From Microbacterium ureisolvens (GTDB taxonomy: Bacteria > Actinomycetota > Actinomycetes > Actinomycetales > Microbacteriaceae): 61,785 nucleotides of DNA. The notes under the pieces were generated by a model that did no database searches, was not told the DNA's origin, and was given only the letters and a program-made list of their open reading frames with translations. Both the position numbers and the translations under genes were made by a program. This document shows positions 16,727 through 24,148 of the stretch, piece by piece. The first letter of the stretch is position 1. Every line of letters begins with the position of its first letter. Where the stretch lies: contig NZ_JADIJE010000017.1 in NCBI RefSeq assembly GCF_015278315.1, forward strand, positions 1 to 61,785, in the 5' to 3' direction.

Positions 16727-16905
16727 CACCGAACGTCAGCCACTCCGCGCCCCGAACGACTGGTTACGCGCCAGAGTGGTCATAGCCGGTGCTCTCATCG
16801 AGCGCCCACGTCCTGAACCGCTCAGAACACGGGCGTTCGGCGACAGCACGAGCCATCGCCGCGAAACAGACGCCGCGGGCGGACACCTCGCGGCGGGGGA
16901 CTCGT

Positions 16906-16959
16906 GGTCAGCGCCAGACGTCGGCGGCGATGTCGACGACCTCGCGCACCTTCGCCCAC
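16906..16959 (-). pseudogene. 54-bp duplicated 3' end of the MetE-like gene
   Basis: 16906-16959 is identical to 17201-17254, which covers the last 17 codons plus stop of the methyltransferase gene. It encodes the same WAKVREVVDIAADVWR terminus in the same strand. The upstream part of the gene is not present, so this is a remnant of a tandem duplication or of an insertion between two copies. Confidence 0.75.
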
Positions 16960-17202
16960 CGACCCCGGCTACGCCGGCTCAGTGGCGCCCGCATCGTCGA
17001 GATCCCGCGACCTCGACACCGCAGGCTTCGGCGACGACGTGGTGGTCTGCCGAGAACGCACGATGTCGCCGAGACAGCACGTTTTAGGCGCCCACGACGT
17101 GGTCGCTCGTCGAGGACGTGCGATCTCGAGGCACCGCGGCTCAACGACCGAAGCCTCTCCGGCCGTTGAGCCGCGAGGAACGAGGGACGAAACGGTCCCG
17201 GG

Positions 17203-18315
17203 TCAGCGCCAGACGTCGGCGGCGATGTCGACGACCTCGCGCACCTTCGCCCACTGCTCGTCCTCGGTGAGGACGTTGCCCTCCTCGGTCGAGGCGAAGC
17301 CGCACTGGGGGCTCAGGGCCAGCTGCTCGAGCGGGGCGAACGCGGCCGCCTCGTCGATGCGCTGCTTCACGGCATCCACGTTCTCCAGCTCGCCGGTCTT
17401 CGACGTGATGAGCCCCAGCACGACAGTCTTGTCGCCCTCGGGCAGGAAGCGCAGCGGCTCGAAACCGCCGGCGCGCTCGCTGTCGTACTCGAGGAAGTAT
17501 CCGTCGTACGCGGTGTTGCCGAGCAGCTGCTCGGCGACCGGCTCGTAGCCGCCCGACGAGATCCACGTCGAGCGGAAGTTGCCGCGGCATACGTGGGTCG
17601 TGATGGTGAGGTCGTCGGGCTTGCCGTCCAGGATGCGGTTGAGCATGGTCGCGTAGCGCTCGGCGATGCCGTCGGTGCGGATGCCGCGCTCCCGTGCCTT
17701 CTCGAGCTCGACCTCCGAGCACAGATAGGCCCACGCGGTGTCGTCGAACTGGAGGTAGCGGCATCCCGCCTCGTAGAACGCAGCCACCGCGTCGCGGTAG
17801 GTCTGCACGAGGTCGTCGACCATGTCGTCGTGCCCGGCGTACCCCGAAGCGGCGAGGTGCCCCGGCTCGATGCGGAAGTCGAGGACGGTGGGCGCCGGGA
17901 TGCTGAACTTGGGCACCGCGCCGGTCGTGCGCTCGAGCAGGCTCTTGAGCGACCGGAAGTGGTCGAGGAACGGGTGCGTGTCGCTGAAGCCGATCCGTCC
18001 GGTCACGTCGATGCCCCGCGGCTTGGTCTGCACGCCCTGGAACTGGATGCCGTGGTCGAGCTCGACGATCTCGACGCCGTCGAGCAGCCCGAAGAAGTCG
18101 AAGTGCCACCACGAGCGGCGGAACTCGCCGTCGGTGGCGAGCTTCAGTCCCGCGTCGGCCTCGCGGACGACGAGCTCGGCGATGGCGGTGTCTTCGGCGA
18201 TGCGCAGGGCGTCGGCGTCGATGTCGCCCGCCGCGTAACGGCGGCGCGCCTCGGCGAGGGCGGTCGGGCGGAGGAAGCTGCCGACGATGTCGGCGCGGAA
18301 CGGCGGTGTTGACAC
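17203..18315 (-). CDS. MetE C-terminal-domain-like methyltransferase (methyl-THF:homocysteine type)
   Basis: Member of the cobalamin-independent methionine synthase C-terminal family, about 370 residues, lacking the MetE N-terminal half. The zinc site is intact: His241 and Cys243 (ITTHVCRGN), Glu276 (FLEYDSE) and Cys338 (LSPQCGF). It opens with FRADIVGSFLRP, the usual start of this group. GTG18315 is chosen because TAGCCT (18323-18328, minus strand) lies 7 nt before it, as in leaderless genes; an in-frame GTG at 18363 would add 16 residues. Next to two THF-dependent O-demethylases, it could drain 5-methyl-THF into methionine. The acceptor and donor are not shown by sequence. Confidence 0.72.
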   Translation of the reverse strand: MSTPPFRADIVGSFLRPTALAEARRRYAAGDIDADALRIAEDTAIAELVVREADAGLKLATDGEFRRSWWHFDFFGLLDGVEIVELDHGIQFQGVQTKPRGIDVTGRIGFSDTHPFLDHFRSLKSLLERTTGAVPKFSIPAPTVLDFRIEPGHLAASGYAGHDDMVDDLVQTYRDAVAAFYEAGCRYLQFDDTAWAYLCSEVELEKARERGIRTDGIAERYATMLNRILDGKPDDLTITTHVCRGNFRSTWISSGGYEPVAEQLLGNTAYDGYFLEYDSERAGGFEPLRFLPEGDKTVVLGLITSKTGELENVDAVKQRIDEAAAFAPLEQLALSPQCGFASTEEGNVLTEDEQWAKVREVVDIAADVWR

Positions 18316-18417
18316 CCTTGCGAGGCTAGCCGATCCCTCCCGCCATAGGTACTCGCGCGTCACCCTGCGTCACGCCGCGGCCCCGCATCTCCGCCCGCGA
18401 TGCCAACCTTCCTCCCC

Positions 18418-18497
18418 GCGAACCCACATCGTCGGCGCGAACCCACACGCTGCGAGCGGCGCGAACGTGTGGGCTCGCCCGGAAGGTGTGGGTTCGC
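18418..18497. repeat. GCGAACCCACA inverted/direct repeats
   Basis: GCGAACCCACA occurs at 18418 and 18437, and its inverse GTGTGGGTTCGC at 18486-18497, with an imperfect GTGTGGGCTCGC before it. The arms at 18437-18448 and 18486-18497 pair perfectly over 12 bp. This is probably a dispersed palindromic repeat; it lies in the 270-bp gap between the methyltransferase start and the convergently read serine-hydrolase-like gene end. Confidence 0.6.
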
Positions 18498-18586
18498 ACA
18501 GGGGGGCGCGGGTCGAGGGGCGCAGGCTCAGGCAGGTGCAAGGGCGCACGCAGGCGCAGGCGCGAACGGGGCGCGGGGCGAGGGAG

Positions 18587-19504
18587 CTAGAAGACGTACT
18601 CCATGAGGTCCGTGCCCAGCACGCGGAAGGCCTCGTGCGCGCGCAGGCGGTGCGAGATCGACAGGTCGTCGAAGCACACGATGAGCGCGTACGACACCCC
18701 GGCCCGCGGGCCGGCCAGCACACCGGCTTCGACCCGGATGCCGGCATCCCGTCCCGTCTTGTTGATGAAGAGCAGGCCGTGCTCGTCGTTCTCGTGCGAG
18801 AACGGGTCGAGACCGGTGGCGGATGCCACGAGCGACAGGTCGTGGTTGAGGCTCAGCCACTCGGCGACCTGGGCGCTCACGCTCGGCGAGACGACCTGCG
18901 AGTTCACGAGGGCCGCGAAGACCTCCGCGAGCTCGCGGGCGGAGCCGAGCGCGAAGTGCGGCGCGTCGTCGGGTCCGCGCTCGTCGCGGAAGCGGTCGAG
19001 CAGCGCCGAACGGGCGAGCCCGAGCTCCTCGATGCGGGCGCGCACCGCCGGCAGTCCGACCCGTTTCAGCAGGGCGTTGGCGGCGAGCGCGTCGCCCGTC
19101 GACGCCGTGAGCACGGCGAGGTCGACCAGCGGCAGGGCGGGCGCCTTGAGGTGCTGCCACACTCCCCCGACGCCCACCGGCTCGATGTGCGCGCGGTCGA
19201 TGATCTCGAGCGGCTCCAGCCGCCCCGATTCGAAGGCGGCGGCGACCTCGATGAGCAGCGGCACCACGCCGAGCCCCGCGACCGGCAGGGTCACGAAGTC
19301 GTCGCCCGAGAGCACGGACGTGCCGCGGTCGAGGTCGGTGATGCGCACGGAGATCTTGGCTCCGGACGTGGCGAGGTCGTCGAGCGACTTCAGCGTCGAC
19401 GTGAATGAACGACGTCCGGCTGCTGCCCTCTTCGGCAGCCGGCGTCCGGTGCTTCGTCGCGCCCCCCGCAGCGACTCGGCGTCCCTTCTGGGCTCCATGC
19501 CCAC
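18587..19504 (-). CDS. Beta-lactamase-fold protein lacking the SxxK catalytic pair
   Basis: 305 residues with the layout of class A beta-lactamase-related proteins: a long helical/beta core and a clear third motif KTG (FINKTGRDAGIRVEAG). At the place of the SxxK motif the sequence reads LPVAGLGVVPLLIEVA, so both Ser and Lys are replaced, and the SDN loop position reads STGDALAAN. No signal peptide is visible; the N-terminus is Arg-rich. It is therefore probably not a working beta-lactamase, and may be a binding or regulatory relative. GTG19504 has GGAGAGGAAA upstream at better spacing than ATG19498. Follows the M13 peptidase gene by about 60 bp in the same direction. Confidence 0.65.
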   Translation of the reverse strand: MGMEPRRDAESLRGARRSTGRRLPKRAAAGRRSFTSTLKSLDDLATSGAKISVRITDLDRGTSVLSGDDFVTLPVAGLGVVPLLIEVAAAFESGRLEPLEIIDRAHIEPVGVGGVWQHLKAPALPLVDLAVLTASTGDALAANALLKRVGLPAVRARIEELGLARSALLDRFRDERGPDDAPHFALGSARELAEVFAALVNSQVVSPSVSAQVAEWLSLNHDLSLVASATGLDPFSHENDEHGLLFINKTGRDAGIRVEAGVLAGPRAGVSYALIVCFDDLSISHRLRAHEAFRVLGTDLMEYVF

Positions 19505-19564
19505 GGACTTTCCTCTCCTGTATGTGATTGCGGGGTCGCCCTGGCCGCCCAGGCGGCCCGGACC

Positions 19565-21547
19565 TCACCAGATGGTGACGCGCTGGTCCTCGTCGAGCCA
19601 GAGAGCGTCCGACTCGGTCACTCCGAACGCATCGTAGAACGCGCCGATGTTGCGCACGATCTGATTGCACCGGAACTCGTTGGGCGAGTGCGGGTCGATG
19701 GTGAGGAGACGGATGGTCTCGGCATCCCTCCCCTTCTGCTGCCAGATCTGCGCCCAGCTCAGCAGCAGGCGCTGGATGCCGGTGAACCCGTCGATCTCCG
19801 GCGCCGTGACACGCTCGCCGGCCGAGTCGCGGCCGAGCGAGAGCTCGTAGGCCCGGATCGCGATGCCGAGCCCGCCGAGATCGCCGATGTTCTCGCCGAT
19901 CGTGAGCGCGCCGTTGACGTGGTTCTCGTCGGCGAGACCCTGCGGCACCAGCGCGTCGTACTGCGCGATGAGGTTCTTGGTGCGCTCCTCGAAGGCGGCG
20001 CGGTCCTCGTCGGTCCACCAGTCGCGCAGCGACCCGTCGCCGTCGAAGCGGCTGCCCTGGTCGTCGAAGCCGTGGCCGATCTCGTGGCCGATGACCGCGC
20101 CGATGCCGCCGTAGTTCGCTGCGGCGTCGCGCTCGGCGTCGAAGAACGGGTACTGCAGGATCGCCGCGGGGAACACGATCTCGTTCATGAGCGGGTTGTA
20201 GTACGCGTTGACGGTCTGCGGCGTCATGAACCACTCGTCGCGGTCGATCGGCTGGCCGACCTTGGCGAGCTGGCGGTCGTGCTCCCAGACGTGCGCGCGG
20301 CGCACGTTGCCCACGAGGTCGGACGCGTCGACCTCGAGCGTGGAGTAGTCCTTCCACTTGACCGGGTACCCGATCTTGGGCGTGAACGCGTCGAGCTTCG
20401 CCAGCGCGCGCTCGCGCGTGTCGGGGCTCATCCACTCGAGCTCGGCGATCGACTGCCGGTACGCCTCGATGAGGTTGCCGACGAGCTCGTCCATCGCCTC
20501 CTTCGCGGCGGGCGGGAAGTGCCGCTCCACGTAGACGCGGCCGATCGCCTCGCCCAGCGCCGCCTCGCTGAGGCTGACGCCGCGCTTCCACCGCTCGCGG
20601 TTGACGGGGACGCCGGTGAGCTGCGTGCCGTAGAACCCGAAGTTCTCGGCGACGAAGTCGTCCGACAGGAAGGGCGCCGCCGAGTGCACGACGGCGAAGC
20701 GCAGCCAGGCCTTCCAGTCGTCGAGGCGGTCCTCGACCAGCAGCGCGCCGAGTCCCTCGAGGAAGCTCGGCTGATAGACGTTGATCTCGGCGAACGCCTC
20801 GGCGTGGTCGGGCGCGGCGCCCTCGCGCCACGGGGTGAGGTCGACGCCGGCGAGCTCCTGCACCTCGTCCCAGCTCTTCAGGTTGTAGGTCTTGACCGCA
20901 TCGCGGCTCGAGACGTTGTCCCAGTGGTGCGTCGCGAGCTCCGTCTCGAGGGCGACGATGCGGTCGGCGGATGCCTCGGCCTCGGTCACGCCCGCCAGCT
21001 CCAGGATCCGCTGCACGTGGGAGCGGAACGCGATGCGCGTCTCCTGGAAGTTGTCGAGTCGGTAGTAGCTCTCGTCGGGCAGCGACAGGCCGCCCTGGAT
21101 GAAGAACGGCACGTACCGCTGCGGGTTGCCCGGGTCGGGCTCGATGTAGAGGTGGATCAGCGCGGCGATCCCGTCGCGCTCGAACTCGCCGATCGTGCGC
21201 AGGAAGGACGGGATGCTGTCGATCGCCTCCACGCGGGCCAGCTCGTCGCCGAGCGGGGCGGCGCCCAGCTCCTCGATGCGCTCGGTGTCCATGAAGCTGG
21301 TGTAGAGGTCGCCGATCTTGCGGGCCTCGGTGCCGGGCTCGGCCTGCTGCGACTCCTCGACGATCGCGTGCACATCCTTCTCGGCCTGCTCCGCGATGAG
21401 GTGGAACGATCCCCACCGCGCCTTGTCCTCGGGGATCTCGGTCCTCTCCAGCCAGCTGCCGTTGACGTGGCGGAACAGGTCGTCCTGAGGGCGGATCTCG
21501 GCGCTGAGTTCCTCGAGCGCGAGACCGGAGCGGGGGGCATCGGTCAT
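19565..21547 (-). CDS. pepO: M13 (neprilysin/PepO) family zinc metallopeptidase
   Basis: Oligopeptide-cleaving zinc protease of 660 residues, the normal length for soluble bacterial PepO. The zinc motif HEIGH is at 488-492 in GAVIGHEIGHGFDDQG, and the third ligand Glu552 lies in GENIGDLGG; NAYYNP, which binds substrate backbone, and the C-terminal Trp (VTIW) are also present. There is no N-terminal membrane anchor, so it is cytoplasmic or unconventionally exported. ATG21547 is preceded 7 nt upstream by TAACCT on the minus strand, fitting a leaderless start. Possible co-transcription with the downstream beta-lactamase-fold gene. Confidence 0.92.
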   Translation of the reverse strand: MTDAPRSGLALEELSAEIRPQDDLFRHVNGSWLERTEIPEDKARWGSFHLIAEQAEKDVHAIVEESQQAEPGTEARKIGDLYTSFMDTERIEELGAAPLGDELARVEAIDSIPSFLRTIGEFERDGIAALIHLYIEPDPGNPQRYVPFFIQGGLSLPDESYYRLDNFQETRIAFRSHVQRILELAGVTEAEASADRIVALETELATHHWDNVSSRDAVKTYNLKSWDEVQELAGVDLTPWREGAAPDHAEAFAEINVYQPSFLEGLGALLVEDRLDDWKAWLRFAVVHSAAPFLSDDFVAENFGFYGTQLTGVPVNRERWKRGVSLSEAALGEAIGRVYVERHFPPAAKEAMDELVGNLIEAYRQSIAELEWMSPDTRERALAKLDAFTPKIGYPVKWKDYSTLEVDASDLVGNVRRAHVWEHDRQLAKVGQPIDRDEWFMTPQTVNAYYNPLMNEIVFPAAILQYPFFDAERDAAANYGGIGAVIGHEIGHGFDDQGSRFDGDGSLRDWWTDEDRAAFEERTKNLIAQYDALVPQGLADENHVNGALTIGENIGDLGGLGIAIRAYELSLGRDSAGERVTAPEIDGFTGIQRLLLSWAQIWQQKGRDAETIRLLTIDPHSPNEFRCNQIVRNIGAFYDAFGVTESDALWLDEDQRVTIW

Positions 21548-21676
21548 GCGTTCCAGGTTAGCCGCCCGAAACCTGGGCGACTCTCGGGAGCGGGCCGATC
21601 ACGGGCCGTGACGACATCGTGATGAACGGACGGATGCCGCCACCCGGCGTCGGCGCCACCTCCTAGGCTCGAAGGC

Positions 21677-22996
21677 GTGAGGACCGACACCCTGAACCGC
21701 GACATCCTGCGGCTCGCGGTGCCGGCGCTGGGCGCCCTGATCGCCGAGCCGCTCTTCCTGATCGTCGACTCCGCGCTCGTCGGCCATCTCGGGGTGGAGC
21801 CCCTCGCGGGCCTGGGCATCGCGTCGGCGGTGCTGCAGACCATCGTCGGGCTCATGGTGTTCCTCGCCTACTCGACGACGCCTGCCGTGGCGCGCCGCTT
21901 CGGCGCCGGCGACCCCTCGCGTGCGGTGTCGGTGGGCATCGACGGCGTGTGGCTGGCCCTCGGCATCGGCGCGGTGCTGGCGCTCGTCGGCTACGTCGCG
22001 ACGCCGTTCCTCGTCGCCCTGTTCGGCGCGAGCCCCGAGGTGGCGCAGCAGGCCGAGATCTACCTCGGCATCTCGATGTGGGGCCTTCCCGCGATGCTCG
22101 TGGTCTTCGCCGCGACAGGACTGCTGCGCGGCATGCAGGACACCGTGACGCCGCTGTGGATCGCCGGGCTCGGCTTCGCGGCGAACGCGCTCCTCAACTG
22201 GGCGTTCATCTATGGCCTCGGCTGGGGCATCGCCGGGTCGGCCGTCGGCACCGTCGTCGCGCAGTGGGGGATGGTGGCCGCGTACGCGGTTGTCGTGGGC
22301 CGCCTCGCGCGGCGGCACGAGGCATCCGTCCGTCCTCAGCGCGAGGGACTGCGCGGCTCGGCGCGCTCCGGCGGCTGGCTGTTCCTGCGCACGGTGTCGC
22401 TGCGCATCGCACTGCTGGCCACGGTCGCCGTCGCGACGGGCCTCGGCACCGTCGAGCTCGCCGGCTGGCAGGTGGCCTTCACGATCTTCTCCACGGCGGC
22501 GTTCGCGCTGGACGCGCTCGCGATCGCGGCGCAGGCGCTCATCGGCAAGGGGCTGGGCGCCGAAGACACGGGCCTCGTGCGGCGCGTGCTCGGCCGCACC
22601 GTTGCGTGGGGCGCGTGGTTCGGCGTGATCACCGGTGCGGTGATCGGTGCGCTGTCGGGCGTGATCGGGCTGCTCTTCACCGGCGACCCCGGCATCGCGA
22701 CGCTCGTGCAGCCGGCGCTCATCGTCCTGGCGATCGCGCAGCCGGTGTGCGGCATCGTGTTCGTGCTGGACGGCGTCCTGATCGGCGCGGGCGACGCGAA
22801 GTACCTCGCGATCGTCGGCGTGCTGAACCTGGTGCCGTTCGTGCCGGCGCTGGCGCTCGTGGCATGGCTGCATCCCGTCGGCGCAGCGGGCCTCGCGTGG
22901 CTCGCGGTGGCGTTCTTCGGCGTCTACATGCTCGCGCGGCTGGTCACCCTGGGCTGGCGCGTGCGCGGCTCGACCTGGCTCACCGTCGGCGTCTGA
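21677..22996 (+). CDS. MATE family efflux transporter (DinF-like)
   Basis: 439-residue, about 12-helix multidrug/toxic-compound exporter with two MATE repeats. It opens with DILRLAVPALGALIAEPLFLIVDSALVGHLG, the characteristic start of DinF-type MATE proteins (Asp/Glu in helix 1, VDSALVGHLG loop), and repeats a similar pattern after residue 230. GTG21677 is 7 nt after TAGGCT (21664-21669), a leaderless arrangement without a Shine-Dalgarno. Divergent from pepO, with 129 bp between. The substrate cannot be inferred. Confidence 0.88.
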   Translation: MRTDTLNRDILRLAVPALGALIAEPLFLIVDSALVGHLGVEPLAGLGIASAVLQTIVGLMVFLAYSTTPAVARRFGAGDPSRAVSVGIDGVWLALGIGAVLALVGYVATPFLVALFGASPEVAQQAEIYLGISMWGLPAMLVVFAATGLLRGMQDTVTPLWIAGLGFAANALLNWAFIYGLGWGIAGSAVGTVVAQWGMVAAYAVVVGRLARRHEASVRPQREGLRGSARSGGWLFLRTVSLRIALLATVAVATGLGTVELAGWQVAFTIFSTAAFALDALAIAAQALIGKGLGAEDTGLVRRVLGRTVAWGAWFGVITGAVIGALSGVIGLLFTGDPGIATLVQPALIVLAIAQPVCGIVFVLDGVLIGAGDAKYLAIVGVLNLVPFVPALALVAWLHPVGAAGLAWLAVAFFGVYMLARLVTLGWRVRGSTWLTVGV

Positions 22997-23086
22997 CGGC
23001 GCACCCGCGCGCCGACGTATCACGCCGGCAGCCGACCGCTCCTGGGTCACATGGCGTCCACTCGCCGACGCCGGAAGGAGCTCCCC

Positions 23087-24148
23087 GTGCCTGGCACCGG
23101 AACATTCGCGTTCACCGTCCACCCCCGTGCACGCCTGAGCGAAGACCTCGCTCGCGTTTGGCGGCCCCTGGGGCTCATGCCCGAACCGGTCTACGACGCC
23201 GCGCTGCGGCGCCTGCCGCTGCCGCCGGTGACGATGTCCGGCGTGCAGATCGGCGGCGAGCGCGTGGGGCACGTCGTGCTGGTGCCGTTCGGCGCACGTC
23301 ATCTCCTCTCCGACATCCCGGGCGGACGCCGCCGCGTGAGCCGGGCGGTCGACCGTGCCGTCGCGCTCGGCGCAGACGTCGTGGGGCTCGGCGCGCTCAC
23401 CGCGACGGTGACGGCGGGCGGGGCCTCGCTGCGCGAGCGCTCCGACATCGGGGTGACGAACGGCAACGCGTTCACGGCGGCGATCGTCGAGGACCAGATC
23501 CGGATGCTGCTCCCCCACGTCTCCGCCCGCACCGGGCGTCCGCACATCGCGATCGTCGGCGCCAGCGGCAGCGTCGGCACCGCGGTCACCAAGCTCCTCG
23601 CCCGCGATCCCGCCGGGGCGCGCCTCACTCTGATCGCCCGCACGGCACCGCGTCTGGAAGCGCTCGCGACGGCGGTCTCGAGCGAGGTCGACGTGTCGGT
23701 CGCCCTCTCCATCGACGCCGTCCGCGATGCCGACCTCGTCGTGCTGCTCACCGCGTCCGCCGACACGCTGCTCGGCCCCGATCACCTCGCGCCCGGCGCG
23801 ATCGTGCTGGACGCGACGCAGCCGCGCAACACCTCGCCGGGCCTTGCCACCGCTCGCCCTGATGTGCTGGTGGTCGACGGCGGCATCGTCACCATCCCGA
23901 GCCTGCGCCTCGTCGGCGGCGACATCGGCCTGCCGAACGGCCGCTCGTACGCGTGCTTCGCCGAGACCGCGATCCTCGCCCTCACCGGCCACCGCGGCCA
24001 CTTCTCCATCGGCAACCCCACGCTGGAGCAGATCGACGCCGTCCGCGCCCGCGCGGGCGAGCTCGCCCACCTGGGCTTCCGGGCGGCCGACCCCACGAGC
24101 TTCGGCGCACCGGTCGCGCTCGAGCGCCACGGGGCGGTGATCGCGTGA
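23087..24148 (+). CDS. Acyl-ACP reductase (AAR)-like NAD(P)-dependent protein
   Basis: 353 residues whose block order closely follows cyanobacterial aldehyde-forming acyl-ACP reductase: VVGLGALTATVT, TNGNAFTAA, the nucleotide-binding IAIVGASGSVGTAV, LIARTAPRLEAL, IVLDATQPRN, VVDGGIVT and the CFAE block ACFAETAILALTGHRGHFSIG. Cys290 in SYACFAE corresponds to the acyl-thioester cysteine. Start GTG23087 is supported by GGAAGGAG 7 nt upstream; an in-frame ATG lies at 23051. The stop overlaps the next gene (GTGATG), so the two are coupled. AAR in an actinobacterium is unexpected; a distinct acyl reductase or dehydratase-like role is possible. Confidence 0.65.
   Translation: MPGTGTFAFTVHPRARLSEDLARVWRPLGLMPEPVYDAALRRLPLPPVTMSGVQIGGERVGHVVLVPFGARHLLSDIPGGRRRVSRAVDRAVALGADVVGLGALTATVTAGGASLRERSDIGVTNGNAFTAAIVEDQIRMLLPHVSARTGRPHIAIVGASGSVGTAVTKLLARDPAGARLTLIARTAPRLEALATAVSSEVDVSVALSIDAVRDADLVVLLTASADTLLGPDHLAPGAIVLDATQPRNTSPGLATARPDVLVVDGGIVTIPSLRLVGGDIGLPNGRSYACFAETAILALTGHRGHFSIGNPTLEQIDAVRARAGELAHLGFRAADPTSFGAPVALERHGAVIA

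Larger units (their letters stand above)
16589..17202. other. 614-bp gap with palindromic repeats and a gene remnant
   Basis: No intact gene. From left to right it holds a 20-bp-arm inverted repeat (16652-16726), a degenerate second copy of the same unit (about 16788-16860), a 54-bp exact copy of the 3' end of the neighbouring methyltransferase gene (16906-16959), and at about 17161-17197 a copy of the GTTGAG...GACGAAACG word family also present at 43.4 kb. Confidence 0.7.

Noticed and set aside
18528..21416. 962-codon frame overlapping pepO on the same strand
   Set aside because: It is the wrong frame of pepO (HEXXH lies in the other frame) and is dominated by Arg/Gly/Ala.
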